Positions 27,865-36,107 of a stretch of DNA of 64,000 nucleotides are shown here, one piece after another; the stretch's first letter is position 1; each line of letters begins with the position of its first letter. The stretch comes from Thiorhodovibrio litoralis. Its GTDB lineage: Bacteria > Pseudomonadota > Gammaproteobacteria > Chromatiales > Chromatiaceae. Both the position numbers and the translations under genes were made by a program. Below the pieces are notes generated by a model. That model was not told the DNA's origin and searched no databases. It saw only the letters and a program-made list of their open reading frames with translations. The stretch is from the NCBI RefSeq assembly GCF_033954455.1, contig NZ_CP121473.1, positions 4,946,501-5,010,500 of the forward strand, given 5' to 3'.

Positions 27865-27899
27865 AGCGCATTGACAGGAAATGCTTTAAGCCTATGTCA
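27859..27899. promoter_or_regulatory. Inverted repeat over the AraC gene start
   Basis: TGACATAG (27859-27866) and CTATGTCA (27892-27899) are exact inverted arms, centres 33 bases (about three helical turns) apart, and the inner arm covers the start codon of the AraC gene. This is a plausible autoregulatory operator, but also could be an mRNA hairpin that hides the start. Confidence 0.45.
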
Positions 27900-28044
27900 A
27901 GATTCCACAACTGGCTATCCTGGTTTGTGGTGATTTTTGTCGATTGGCTCACGATTGTGGAACTCGGAAGGGACAGGGCTGCGGCCATGTCTTCGCACTC
28001 AAGGCGCTCAGCTCGCCTCGAAAAGGCACCTCCAAAAGACGCCA

Positions 28045-28167
28045 TTAGGTTTTCGGTTTGGAGTCCATCAAAAATACGCGCAGGCCGCGTGCCAGGGTGG
28101 CTGAAGGGGGCTCCTTGAACACCAGGAACCCGCCTTTGGCTATTGCGATTTCTGCGGCGTTTTCCAT
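28045..28167 (-). CDS. Possible 40-residue ORF directly after mutM; may be a gene remnant
   Basis: An open frame with an ATG at 28167, three bases beyond the mutM stop, and TAA at 28045-28047. Its middle, FKEPPSATLARGLRVF, shares ten consecutive residues (KEPPSATLAR) with the very end of the AraC regulator 1.2 kb away, and the DNA there is also similar apart from scattered substitutions mostly at third positions. It could be the decayed tail of a second AraC-like gene or a small co-transcribed gene. There is no strong ribosome binding site, so coupling to mutM would be needed. Confidence 0.35.
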   Translation of the reverse strand: MENAAEIAIAKGGFLVFKEPPSATLARGLRVFLMDSKPKT

Positions 28168-28170
28168 ACT

Positions 28171-28986
28171 TTAGCGTTGGCAGCTGGGGCAATAAAAGCT
28201 CGATCGCTGCCCGATGCGCGCGAGGCGGATGGGCGTGCCGCATTGGTGGCAGGGCTCGTTGGCGCGAGCGTAGACACGCAAGTGCTGGGCGAAGTACCCG
28301 GGGGTGCCGTCCTCGCGCAGAAAGTCCCTGAGGGTGGTGCCGCCCTGCTCGATGGCCTCGCCGAGCACCTGTTTAATGGCGGCGGCAAGGCGCTGGTAGC
28401 GTGAGAGGCTGATGCGACCGGCGGCGCGGGCAGGGTGGATGCCTGAGATGAACAAGGCCTCGTTGGCGTAGATGTTGCCAACGCCGACCAGCAGGCGGCT
28501 GTCCATGATCAGGCTTTTGACGGCGGCGCGGCGGCCGCGGGAGATCTGATGCAGGTAGCTGCCGTTGCAGGCGTCCGACAGAGGTTCTGGCCCGAGGCTG
28601 GCGAGCAACGGATGGGCCTCAGCCGGGTCGGGAATCCATTGGAAGATGCCGAAGCGGCGTGGGTCGTGCAGACGCAGGCAGGGGCCAGTCTCAAGCGTCA
28701 ATTCGATATGGTCGTGCGGGCGATAGGCGGTGCCCTCGGGGACCAGGCGGAGGCTGCCGGACATGCCAAGATGCGCGAGCACAACGCCTTCCTCCAGCGA
28801 CAGCAGCAGATATTTGGCGCGGCGGCGCAGGCTGATAATCCGCTGACCGGGCAGGCGTGTTTCGGTCTCGCGCGAGACCGGCATGCGCAGGCGCCCGTCG
28901 CGCACCAGCACTCGGCGAATACGCTGGCCGGTCAATGCCGGCGCGATGCCGCGCAGGGTGGTTTCGACTTCGGGTAATTCGGGCAT
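28171..28986 (-). CDS. mutM: Formamidopyrimidine-DNA glycosylase
   Basis: 271 residues, full length. The catalytic N-terminus MPELPEVETTLRGI (Pro2 nucleophile, Glu3) is intact, as are the lysine in RRAKYLLLSL (about 58), the VGVGNIYANEALF helix-two-turns-helix motif and the C-terminal zinc finger CHQCGTPIRLARIGQRSSFYCPSC. It excises 8-oxoguanine and Fapy lesions opposite C and nicks the strand by beta,delta-elimination. In E. coli mutM lies between rpmG and coaD; here both are on either side but separated by 6 and 12 kb of other genes. It lies 32 bases upstream of nothing coding on its own strand except the DUF4340-like gene before it. Confidence 0.97.
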   Translation of the reverse strand: MPELPEVETTLRGIAPALTGQRIRRVLVRDGRLRMPVSRETETRLPGQRIISLRRRAKYLLLSLEEGVVLAHLGMSGSLRLVPEGTAYRPHDHIELTLETGPCLRLHDPRRFGIFQWIPDPAEAHPLLASLGPEPLSDACNGSYLHQISRGRRAAVKSLIMDSRLLVGVGNIYANEALFISGIHPARAAGRISLSRYQRLAAAIKQVLGEAIEQGGTTLRDFLREDGTPGYFAQHLRVYARANEPCHQCGTPIRLARIGQRSSFYCPSCQR

Positions 28987-29018
28987 GCGCGGATGGGCGG
29001 TCTGAGGAGTGCTGCCGG

Positions 29019-29753
29019 TTAATCCGAGGTGGCTCGGGAGGCAGCAGCAGCGGGGATGCCAGTTGGTGCCTCACTTGATGTCTCAATCGCGGAGTCACCA
29101 AGAGCCGCATCTGGGCCAGCGGTCGAGCTAGCATCTGGAGCACCAGTCGCAACACTTGCCGCGTCTTCGGTGGGCGCGCGAGCGGCATCTTGGGCAGTAC
29201 CAGCCGCGTCGGTATGCTCGGAACCTGGAGATTCGGTGCGCAACAGATAATCCTCTGGCGGCGTGAGCAGCGGCAGCAGCCAGCGGTCGTCGATCAGCAG
29301 GATGTCATTGCCCGCTTGCAGGTAGCGGCGCCGGTCGATGGGCTCGGCGGCGCCGGCGCGCAGGTGGATGTCATTGAGGTCGAGCTCCAGCCAGGGGTCA
29401 GCCAGCCCTAGATCGGCGAGCGCCGCTGGCGCATCCCGCGCGTCACCAGCATCGCTGTTGCCAACGCCGAATGCCCGCGTGGCCGGGGCGCGCAGCAACG
29501 CGGCCAGGCGCTCGGCCATGGTGTCGTTGATCCGACCCTGCAGGGGCCCGTGCATGGTCCAGCCCTCTGGGGCGGCCACAAGCTCAAGCGGCGTCTCCTG
29601 CCCGTGGCGGATGCGGATGCGCGTGACGGTCTCGGGTGTCAGACCCACCACATCCGCCAGACCCTGCGCCGGCTCCGGCTGCCAGCGCGCGAGCAGCAGG
29701 AGCAGCGCGCAGGCCAGCAGCAGCGCGCCATTGATCAGCCAGCGACCGCTCAT
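29019..29753 (-). CDS. DUF4340-like periplasmic protein of Gld-type ABC system 2
   Basis: 244 residues. One N-terminal span (about 6-23, LINGALLLACALLLLLA) is followed by a short DUF4340-like domain with DVVGLTPETVTRIRIRHGQETPLELV and GWTMHGPLQGRINDTMAERLAALL, matching the order strand, W, then substrate-like helix seen in the system 1 protein. The last 75 residues are Ala/Ser/Thr/Glu-rich low complexity, also as in system 1. It is the last gene of the ABC operon, 15 bases after the GldG-like gene, with GGAGGAAC before its ATG. Confidence 0.72.
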   Translation of the reverse strand: MSGRWLINGALLLACALLLLLARWQPEPAQGLADVVGLTPETVTRIRIRHGQETPLELVAAPEGWTMHGPLQGRINDTMAERLAALLRAPATRAFGVGNSDAGDARDAPAALADLGLADPWLELDLNDIHLRAGAAEPIDRRRYLQAGNDILLIDDRWLLPLLTPPEDYLLRTESPGSEHTDAAGTAQDAARAPTEDAASVATGAPDASSTAGPDAALGDSAIETSSEAPTGIPAAAASRATSD

Positions 29754-29768
29754 GGGGTGTTCCTCCGT

Positions 29769-31244
29769 TCAGCCATGCCGTCGGCGCCAGACGCTGGCCA
29801 GTGCCAGCAGTAAAAACCCAAGCGGCAGAATAACCAGCGCGAACAGGCTAATGGCGAAAGCCTGGCCGGTCGTCAGCGCAAGCGGCTGATCGTTATGATC
29901 CGCCTTGGCCTCCATCAGCTCCTCGCCGCCAAGCCAGCGCAGCAGGCGCAGGCCAAGCTCGCGATTGGCGCCGCGCTCGAGCGCGGCATTACTGAGAAAA
30001 TCCCCGTCCCCGACCAGCACCAGGCGCTGCTCGGCCAGCGCGGAAGCCGCCATGGCGCCGCCGCCCGCGCGCAAGGCGCTAGGCACCGCGCGCTTCAGGG
30101 CGAGCAGAAAGGGCAGCGGTCCGGGCTGCTCTCCCAGATCGGCATCGCGCGCGATCTTACCGCGGATGGGTCCGGTTTCGTTCCAGCTTTGCTCGCCGCT
30201 CGCCAGTTCGGCGACCAGCTGCCAGTCGGGGGCCAGACGGGATGCGAGATCGGGCGCGAAGGCCACAGCGCCGGGAAAGAAAGCCGGCGCACCAAGCCCC
30301 TGCCACAGCGCATGCGCCGGCCAGTCCGCGACCACGGCGACATTGGGCGCCGCAACATCGAAGGCGCTGCCAGCCGCGTCGACGATTTGCCCCGGCAGTC
30401 TCTCGATGCCGAGCGCTTCCGCCAGGGGCGCGAAGCCCAGCCAGTCGCCCGGATCGAGCAGCCACAGCAGATTGCCGCCGGCCGAGACATAGTCGATCAG
30501 CGCCTCGGCCTCGCCGGGAAAGAGCGCGATGGATGGGGTACTGAGCACCAGCACGTCGGTATTCGTCGGGATGCGGCTCAGGCGTGCCAGATCGACCGGC
30601 TGCAGACGAAAACCGCGTTGCTCCAGCCACTGCCCCAGGCGGCCGATGTCGCGACCGGTGCCGCCGCTTGGGCTGCGCTCGCCATGGCCTTCCAGCAGCG
30701 CGATCCAGGGCGCGCGCGTCTGGCTCAGGCGCGCGATGGCGTTGGTCAGCGTCGGCTCGTCCAGTCGGGCGAGACTCTCGCGCCGGCCTTGATAGTCAAG
30801 CACCAACTGTCCAAGCAGGCGCACGTCGAACTCGCGCGCCAACTCGGGAGCACGAATTGGGTCGATATAGTCAACCTTCACCTTGTCGCTGGCACGGCGA
30901 TAGCGCATCAGCACCTGCTCGATCTCCCGCACCAGCGGATGATCCGGCGCGACGAAGACGCGCAGCGTCAGCGGCGACTGAAGCGCGGATAGCACTTCCA
31001 GACTTTCGGTGCTCAGGACGTTGCGCCCGGTGCTCGACCAGTCCCAGTAAATTTCATGCCGCGCCAAATGCCACCCAGCTAACAACACCAAGGCCCACAG
31101 CAGGATGACATAGACAGCATCCGCCAGGCGCCGGCTTAGCTGGCCAGCGCGGGATGACGCAGCCGGTTTGTCTTGCCGATCCGTGATTGTCATAGGGGCG
31201 CGGGTTGAAGCAAATGATTCATCCAGCCAATCTGGCACTGTCAT
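29769..31244 (-). CDS. GldG-like ABC auxiliary protein (system 2)
   Basis: 491 residues. It has an N-terminal span (about 38-62, LADAVYVILLWALVLLAGWHLA), a periplasmic domain beginning RNVLSTESLEVLSALQSPLTLRVFV (the Gld/DUF7088-type start, equivalent to VYTISDATENYLNQL in system 1), a central LVLDYQGRRESLARLDEPTLTNAIARL, then LVLSTPSIALFPGEAEALIDYVSAGGNLLWLLDPGDW (Gldg core), and a C-terminal span (AISLFALVILPLGFLLLALASVWRRR). It overlaps the upstream permease gene by 4 bases (ATGA). It is the unfused counterpart of residues 245-1006 in system 1. Confidence 0.85.
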   Translation of the reverse strand: MTVPDWLDESFASTRAPMTITDRQDKPAASSRAGQLSRRLADAVYVILLWALVLLAGWHLARHEIYWDWSSTGRNVLSTESLEVLSALQSPLTLRVFVAPDHPLVREIEQVLMRYRRASDKVKVDYIDPIRAPELAREFDVRLLGQLVLDYQGRRESLARLDEPTLTNAIARLSQTRAPWIALLEGHGERSPSGGTGRDIGRLGQWLEQRGFRLQPVDLARLSRIPTNTDVLVLSTPSIALFPGEAEALIDYVSAGGNLLWLLDPGDWLGFAPLAEALGIERLPGQIVDAAGSAFDVAAPNVAVVADWPAHALWQGLGAPAFFPGAVAFAPDLASRLAPDWQLVAELASGEQSWNETGPIRGKIARDADLGEQPGPLPFLLALKRAVPSALRAGGGAMAASALAEQRLVLVGDGDFLSNAALERGANRELGLRLLRWLGGEELMEAKADHNDQPLALTTGQAFAISLFALVILPLGFLLLALASVWRRRHG

Positions 31245-31990
31245 TGAAAACGCAGGTTGGCCAGCCGGCGCTCAGCCATTGCCAGGAAGCAGGCGGCGAG
31301 CAGCAGGAAATAGCCGAGGTCACTCAGGCGCACAGCACCGATTAGAAACCAGAACAGGTGCTGGCCCCAGGACAACCAGTCGAGCAGACCCAGGCTCAGG
31401 GTTGCCGCGGTCTCGGCGCGATTGATGACCGACAGCAGAATCAGGATACCGTAGGCGATCACGGCCGCCGCCGCAGGCTGAGCACTCAGACTGGCGGCGA
31501 ACAGGCCGACCGCCGCGAACAGCAGTCCCAGCAGCCAGAGGCCGAGGGTGGCGGACAGGCACAGGCCGAGATCCACCGGCGCGCCAAGTGCCAGCGACAG
31601 ACACAGCAGCAGCGGCAGCAACGCCAGTGCCAGCAGCACCACGGCCAGCGCCAGCCATTTGCCGAGCAGAATCTCGAACGAGGATAGCGGAGCGGCGGAC
31701 AACAGCAAGTAGCGGCCATCGCGCAGCTCGCCACTCAGCAGTCGGCTGGCAAGCAGCGGTGCGATTAGCAGCAGCATCACGGCAGCTGCACCGAACAACT
31801 CGCGCACCAGTTGCCGATTCAGCGCGCCGATGGAGATTTGCTCCAGGCTGTCCGGATCGACCCCGACAAAGGGATCGAGCAGATTCAGAAACACCCAACC
31901 CAGGATGACGGAGCAAGCGGCCAGCAGCAGCCAGACCAGGCCAGTCTGGAACAGCGTCAGGGTTTCGCGTCGAGCAATGACCCACAGCAT
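31241..31990 (-). CDS. ABC-2 type permease, GldF-like (system 2)
   Basis: 249 residues with six hydrophobic spans and no extra domain, the normal size for a GldF/NosY-like ABC-2 permease. It starts MLWVIARRETLTLFQTGLVWLLLAAC and contains SRLLSGELRDGRYLLLSAAPLSSFEILLGKWLALAVV, the cytoplasmic coupling region. It begins 11 bases after the ATPase gene stop and overlaps the GldG-like gene by 4 bases. Together these should form the membrane core of the second system. Confidence 0.88.
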   Translation of the reverse strand: MLWVIARRETLTLFQTGLVWLLLAACSVILGWVFLNLLDPFVGVDPDSLEQISIGALNRQLVRELFGAAAVMLLLIAPLLASRLLSGELRDGRYLLLSAAPLSSFEILLGKWLALAVVLLALALLPLLLCLSLALGAPVDLGLCLSATLGLWLLGLLFAAVGLFAASLSAQPAAAAVIAYGILILLSVINRAETAATLSLGLLDWLSWGQHLFWFLIGAVRLSDLGYFLLLAACFLAMAERRLANLRFQ

Positions 31991-32001
31991 GACTTGCGCC
32001 C

Positions 32002-32925
32002 TCAGTCCGCCTGATCCGCCAGGCCGAAGCTGTCCAGGAACAGTCGTTCGAGATCACTGGGCTCCGGGCTCAGCTCGGCCAGGCCAAAGCCACGCTCGAC
32101 CAGGGTGCGGCTAACCTGCGCTGGCGTGCAACCGGCCTGCAATTGCAGCCGAATGCGGCCATCCTCCAGCGCCTTCGCACTGGCCACCGGCTCTAGCGCC
32201 TCCAATGCGGCCGGCGTGCTCGGCGGCACCAGGCGCACCCGAATCTGTTGAGAGACTTGCCCCCCTCCAAGCTCACCGCGGTAGAGCGCGCTGCCGTCGC
32301 GCAGCATCAGCACCGAGGTGCAGAGATGCTTGATTTCATCGAGCCGATGGCTCGAGAACACCACAGCGCAGCCGCGCTCGGCACGGCGGCGGATCAGCCC
32401 TCTGAGCTCGCGGCTTTGCAGCGGATCGAGCCCATCGCCCGGCTCGTCGAGCAGCAGCAGCGGGGGATCATGCAAGAGCGCCTGGGCCAGACCGGCGCGT
32501 TGGCGGTATCCTTTTGACAATTTCCCGACCAGTCGCCCTTTGACGGTCTCCAAGCCACACTCGGCGATCACGCTCGCGACGGCCTCAGCCAAGCGCGCGC
32601 CACCCAGGCCATGCAGGCGGCCGCAGTAATGCAGATACTCGTGCAGACGCAGATCAGGATAAATCGGCGCCCGCTCCGGCAGATACCCGAGCTGACGCTT
32701 GGCCAGCCTTGGCCGCCGCGACAGATCGGTCCCGAGGATGCGAATACAACCACTGCCAGGTGCCAGCTGACCAGCCAGCATTTGCAGACAGGTCGTCTTA
32801 CCGGCACCATTGGGGCCGAGCAGACCCAGGATCTCGCCGCGGGCCAACTGCAGCTTGAGCCCCCGCACCGCCTGACGGGTGCCAAACTGGCGACTCAGCG
32901 CCTCGACTTCCAGGACCTTTTCCAT
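32002..32925 (-). CDS. ABC transporter ATP-binding protein, GldA-like (system 2)
   Basis: 307 residues from the ATG at 32925, preferred over an upstream in-frame ATG at 32985 because AAGG lies just before it and the 20 extra residues are only Lys/Arg/Gly-rich. Walker A is GPNGAGKTTCLQML, the signature is LSKGYRQRAGLAQALL, Walker B is LLLLDEPGDGLDP and the switch is VVFSSH. The C-terminal 75 residues form the accessory domain. It is the first gene of the four-gene minus-strand operon and is paralogous in layout to the ATPase of system 1, with a different C-terminal region. Confidence 0.9.
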   Translation of the reverse strand: MEKVLEVEALSRQFGTRQAVRGLKLQLARGEILGLLGPNGAGKTTCLQMLAGQLAPGSGCIRILGTDLSRRPRLAKRQLGYLPERAPIYPDLRLHEYLHYCGRLHGLGGARLAEAVASVIAECGLETVKGRLVGKLSKGYRQRAGLAQALLHDPPLLLLDEPGDGLDPLQSRELRGLIRRRAERGCAVVFSSHRLDEIKHLCTSVLMLRDGSALYRGELGGGQVSQQIRVRLVPPSTPAALEALEPVASAKALEDGRIRLQLQAGCTPAQVSRTLVERGFGLAELSPEPSDLERLFLDSFGLADQAD

Positions 32926-33161
32926 TTGCCTTATTTTCGCCTGCCTTTTTCCGCCTACCTTCTGCCGTCCGCCCTTTTTCGCCAATCAGTGGGTCGCTTT
33001 TTGCCGATGAACCATTGAATAACAGAGCATTTTTAACCGAGCAAGCGCGCTGGACAGCGTCAATTCAGCCGCAACCAGCTTAACCCAAATTTTCCGCCGG
33101 ATGCGTCCGCAAATCATTCCTCACCACGATCCACTCGCCACTAAAACCACTAACCACCACC

Positions 33162-35171
33162 ATGCTACTTGGCGTCGACACCGGCGGAACCTTTACCGAC
33201 TTTGTGCTGTGGCAGGATGGCCGGCTGCGGCTGCACAAGTGTCTATCGACACCGGCGGCGCCGGAGCAGGCCATCTTGCAGGGTATTCGCGATCTCGGCC
33301 TGGTGCCGGAACACTTGCGCATGATCCATGGCTCGACCGTGGCCACTAATGCGGTACTGGAAGGCAAGGGCGTGCGCACCGCCTATGTGACCAACCAGGG
33401 CATGGGCGACCTGCTCAGTATTGGCCGCCAGGCGCGTGAAGAGCTTTATGCACTCGAGCCCAGTGTGCCGCCGCGACCCGTGCCACGCGCACTGTGCCTT
33501 GAGCTACCTGTCCGACGTGCAGCCAATGGCGACATCATCGAACCACTGAGCGAAGACGCACTGACGGCAGTGCGCGCATCGCTCAGCGCGCTGGCACCGC
33601 AAGCGGTAGCCATCAATCTGCTGTTTTCTTATCTCGACAGTGAGGACGAGGCCCGCATCGCCGCGGCCGTGCCGGAGGGGATTTTCGTCTCCCGTTCGTC
33701 CGAAATCCTACCCTTGCAGGGCGAATACGAGCGCGGCATCGCCACCTGGCTGAACGCCTGGGTCGGGCCGATCCTTGCCGGTTACCTGAAGCGCTTGCAG
33801 CAAGGGCTGCCAGGCGCCCAAATTCGCGTAATGCAGTCGAGCGGCGAGGCCCTGGCCGCCGAGCAGAGCGCGCGCACCGCGGTGCGCCTGCTGCTGTCCG
33901 GGCCGGCGGGCGGCCTGGTCGGTGCGCGCGCGGTCGGCGAGCAGGCGGGGCTGCACCAGTTGCTAAGCTTCGACATGGGCGGCACCTCGACCGATGTCGC
34001 TCTGATCGACGGCGCGCCGCGCCTGACGACTCAGGGGCGCATTGGCTCCTATCCGGTGGCCTTGCCCATGGTCGACATGCACACCATCGGCGCCGGCGGC
34101 GGGTCCATCGCGCGACTCGACGCCGGCGGCCTGCTGCTGGTCGGACCGGAATCCGCCGGCGCCGATCCGGGGCCTATCTGCTATGGCAAGGGCGGAACTC
34201 AAGTCACAGTCACAGATGCCAATCTGGTGCTCGGGCGTCTGCGCCCGGAGGCTTTTCTCGGCGGGCGCATGCGACTCGACACCGATGCCGCGCGCGCGGG
34301 TCTTGCCCGACTCGGTCAGGCCATGGGTATGAGCGCCGAGAATGCTGCGCTGGGCGTGATTGCCATTGCTAATGAGCACATGGCCGGGGCCTTGCGGGTG
34401 ATTTCAGTTCAGCGCGGCATCGACCCGAAGGGTTTCACACTTTGTTCTTTTGGCGGCGCCGGCGGTCTGCATGTCTGCGCGCTCGCCGAGGCACTGGAGA
34501 TGGATACAGCGCTGGTGCCAGCCCATGCCGGGGTGCTCTCCGCGCTTGGCATGCTGGTCGCGCCGCCTGGGCGGGTGTTGACTCGTGCCTGGCTGCAGCA
34601 GCTCGATGCCTGCGATAGCGACGACATTCTGAAGGCACTCGATGATCTGGCGCGCCAAGCCAGCGCAGAACTGGTCAGCGAGGGCATTGAGCAGGCGGAG
34701 TTGACCACGGAGCGCTCGGTTGATCTGCGCTACCTTGGGCAGTCAGCGACGCTCAATCTTCAGTGGCTCGGGCGCAGTAAAACAGAGCAAGCCTTTGCGC
34801 GCCTCCATCAGCAACGCTATGGCCACCTGCTCGAGCGACCGGTGGAGATCGTCAATCTGCGCGTGCGCCTGACCGCGCCGCCGGCGCAGATCGCGCTGGG
34901 GCTGGATGGTCACGAGCAAAGAGACGGAGAGGTGTCAGCCGGGGTGGATGCCCCAGCTGAAATTGGGCCAGCTGAAAGCGCCGCTTATGGCGCCGACAAA
35001 GCAGCAAGGGTGTTGCAGCGCGCAGCAATGAAACGGCAGGAGACAGTCACCGGACCGGCGATTGTACTCGACCCGGTCTCGACGACCTGGATTGCACCCG
35101 GCTGGCAGGCCAGATTGGATGATGCAGCAAATCTGCGGCTCAGCCGGGCCTGGGCGGCCCTGGGCGGTTGA
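33162..35171 (+). CDS. Hydantoinase/oxoprolinase A-type protein
   Basis: 669 residues, the usual size of HyuA. The ASKHA-type ATP-binding blocks are intact: GVDTGGTFTDFVL (phosphate 1), MIHGSTVATNAVLEGKG, LSFDMGGTSTDVALIDG (phosphate 2) and IGAGGGSIARLDAGGLLLVGPESAGADPGPICYGKGG. The C-terminal domain (ELTTERSVDLRYLGQSATLNLQW ... PAIVLDPVSTTWIAPGWQ) is also complete. Family members hydrolyse hydantoins or 5-oxoproline with ATP. HyuA normally pairs with HyuB; no hyuB is seen here. No ribosome binding site is evident before the ATG. Confidence 0.88.
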   Translation: MLLGVDTGGTFTDFVLWQDGRLRLHKCLSTPAAPEQAILQGIRDLGLVPEHLRMIHGSTVATNAVLEGKGVRTAYVTNQGMGDLLSIGRQAREELYALEPSVPPRPVPRALCLELPVRRAANGDIIEPLSEDALTAVRASLSALAPQAVAINLLFSYLDSEDEARIAAAVPEGIFVSRSSEILPLQGEYERGIATWLNAWVGPILAGYLKRLQQGLPGAQIRVMQSSGEALAAEQSARTAVRLLLSGPAGGLVGARAVGEQAGLHQLLSFDMGGTSTDVALIDGAPRLTTQGRIGSYPVALPMVDMHTIGAGGGSIARLDAGGLLLVGPESAGADPGPICYGKGGTQVTVTDANLVLGRLRPEAFLGGRMRLDTDAARAGLARLGQAMGMSAENAALGVIAIANEHMAGALRVISVQRGIDPKGFTLCSFGGAGGLHVCALAEALEMDTALVPAHAGVLSALGMLVAPPGRVLTRAWLQQLDACDSDDILKALDDLARQASAELVSEGIEQAELTTERSVDLRYLGQSATLNLQWLGRSKTEQAFARLHQQRYGHLLERPVEIVNLRVRLTAPPAQIALGLDGHEQRDGEVSAGVDAPAEIGPAESAAYGADKAARVLQRAAMKRQETVTGPAIVLDPVSTTWIAPGWQARLDDAANLRLSRAWAALGG

Positions 35172-35207
35172 ACCCTAGTTGGTCGAACGCGGCTTGTCCT
35201 TAACCGC

Positions 35208-35375
35208 TTATTTGATCTTCCCTTCTTTGTACATCACATGCTGGCGCACGACGGGATCATATTTCTTGATCTCCATCTTGCCGGGCTGATTGCGCTTGTT
35301 CTTGGTGGTCGTGTAGAAATGACCTGTGCCGGCACTGGAATTCAGCCGGATTTTATCGCGAGCGGCTTTTGCCAT
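35208..35375 (-). CDS. rpmG: 50S ribosomal protein L33
   Basis: 55 residues, too short for most automatic cut-offs but unmistakable: [20 protein letters not shown], then [21 protein letters not shown] and [14 protein letters not shown]. It is the cysteine-free form of L33, so it does not bind zinc. It follows rpmB after 21 bases, the conserved rpmB-rpmG operon of proteobacteria. An AGGAGATGAG stretch before the ATG contains the ribosome binding site. Confidence 0.97.
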   Translation of the reverse strand: MAKAARDKIRLNSSAGTGHFYTTTKNKRNQPGKMEIKKYDPVVRQHVMYKEGKIK

Positions 35376-35396
35376 TGCTCATCTCCTAAAGCGTGT

Positions 35397-35633
35397 TTAG
35401 ATCTTTTCCCCGCGGGCGCGCAGCTCGGCGACCACGACCTCGATGCCTTTCTTATCGATGATGCGCATACCCTTGCTGGTGACGCGCAGGCGCACCCAGC
35501 GCTTTTCCGCCTCCACCCAAAATCTGTGGTAGCGCAGATTCGGCAAGAAACGGCGGCGGGTCTTGTTGTGGGCGTGAGAAACGTTATTCCCGGCCAGCGG
35601 ACGTTTGCCGGTGACCTGACAGACTCGAGACAT
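35397..35633 (-). CDS. rpmB: 50S ribosomal protein L28
   Basis: 78 residues from ATG 35633 (GAGGTC upstream), starting [20 protein letters not shown] with the typical [30 protein letters not shown] core and the C-terminal [16 protein letters not shown]. The open frame continues upstream for about 50 codons, but those residues are not L28-like and lie across the promoter. L28 is a large-subunit protein; rpmB and rpmG form one transcription unit here, driven by the promoter at 35751-35779. Confidence 0.97.
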   Translation of the reverse strand: MSRVCQVTGKRPLAGNNVSHAHNKTRRRFLPNLRYHRFWVEAEKRWVRLRVTSKGMRIIDKKGIEVVVAELRARGEKI

Positions 35634-35750
35634 GACGGCTGACCTCGTAGAGAAACTGAAAGTGCGGGGCCTATGGCGCGCGAGTTGGTCGCACGCGCGT
35701 GGGCCGCGCAGCAGAGGGGCGCGCGGAAACCGCGCCGATGTGAACCGGAA

Positions 35751-35779
35751 AATATAGCTTCCCGGGAGAAATTGGTCAA
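35751..35779 (-). promoter_or_regulatory. Sigma-70 promoter of rpmB-rpmG
   Basis: On the minus strand: TTGACC (35779-35774), a 17-base spacer, then TATATT (35756-35751). This is 118 bases upstream of the rpmB ATG and has near-consensus boxes with ideal spacing, as expected for a ribosomal protein operon. Confidence 0.75.
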
Positions 35780-36107
35780 GATATCGCAGCACAAAACGCG
35801 CTCCGCTGTGATCCAGCCTGCCCCAGACGCGAAATTCCCTGCTGAATCGCGGCCATTTGCTAGGCTTGATGATAAAAAGGGCGCGTGTGGAGCCAATCAG
35901 CGCGCGACGCTTTTCTCAAGAACAAGCACTCAAATAACAAGCTCGCCTAACAAGCTCGCCCGTCCTGTGCGGAGTTAAGCACCGCCAGAGGCAAGGCCCT
36001 GAACACAGCCCTGTGCAGAACAACGGGGCAGAACAAGGGGGCAAAACAAGGGGCCCGACACGAGGCCTGCAAAAGAGCACACCACTGAGTAGATCACGGG
36101 TAATAAC
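35780..36107. other. Upstream region of the chemoreceptor gene with 13-bp tandem repeat
   Basis: About 330 bases without a gene. It holds two adjacent copies of TAACAAGCTCGCC (35935-35947 and 35948-35960). Further on there is a run of AACA/GGGG-rich segments (36010-36055: AACAACGGGGCAG, AACAAGGGGGCA, AACAAGGGGCCC). These may be regulator sites or slippage products. I could not identify a sigma-28 or sigma-54 promoter. Confidence 0.45.
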
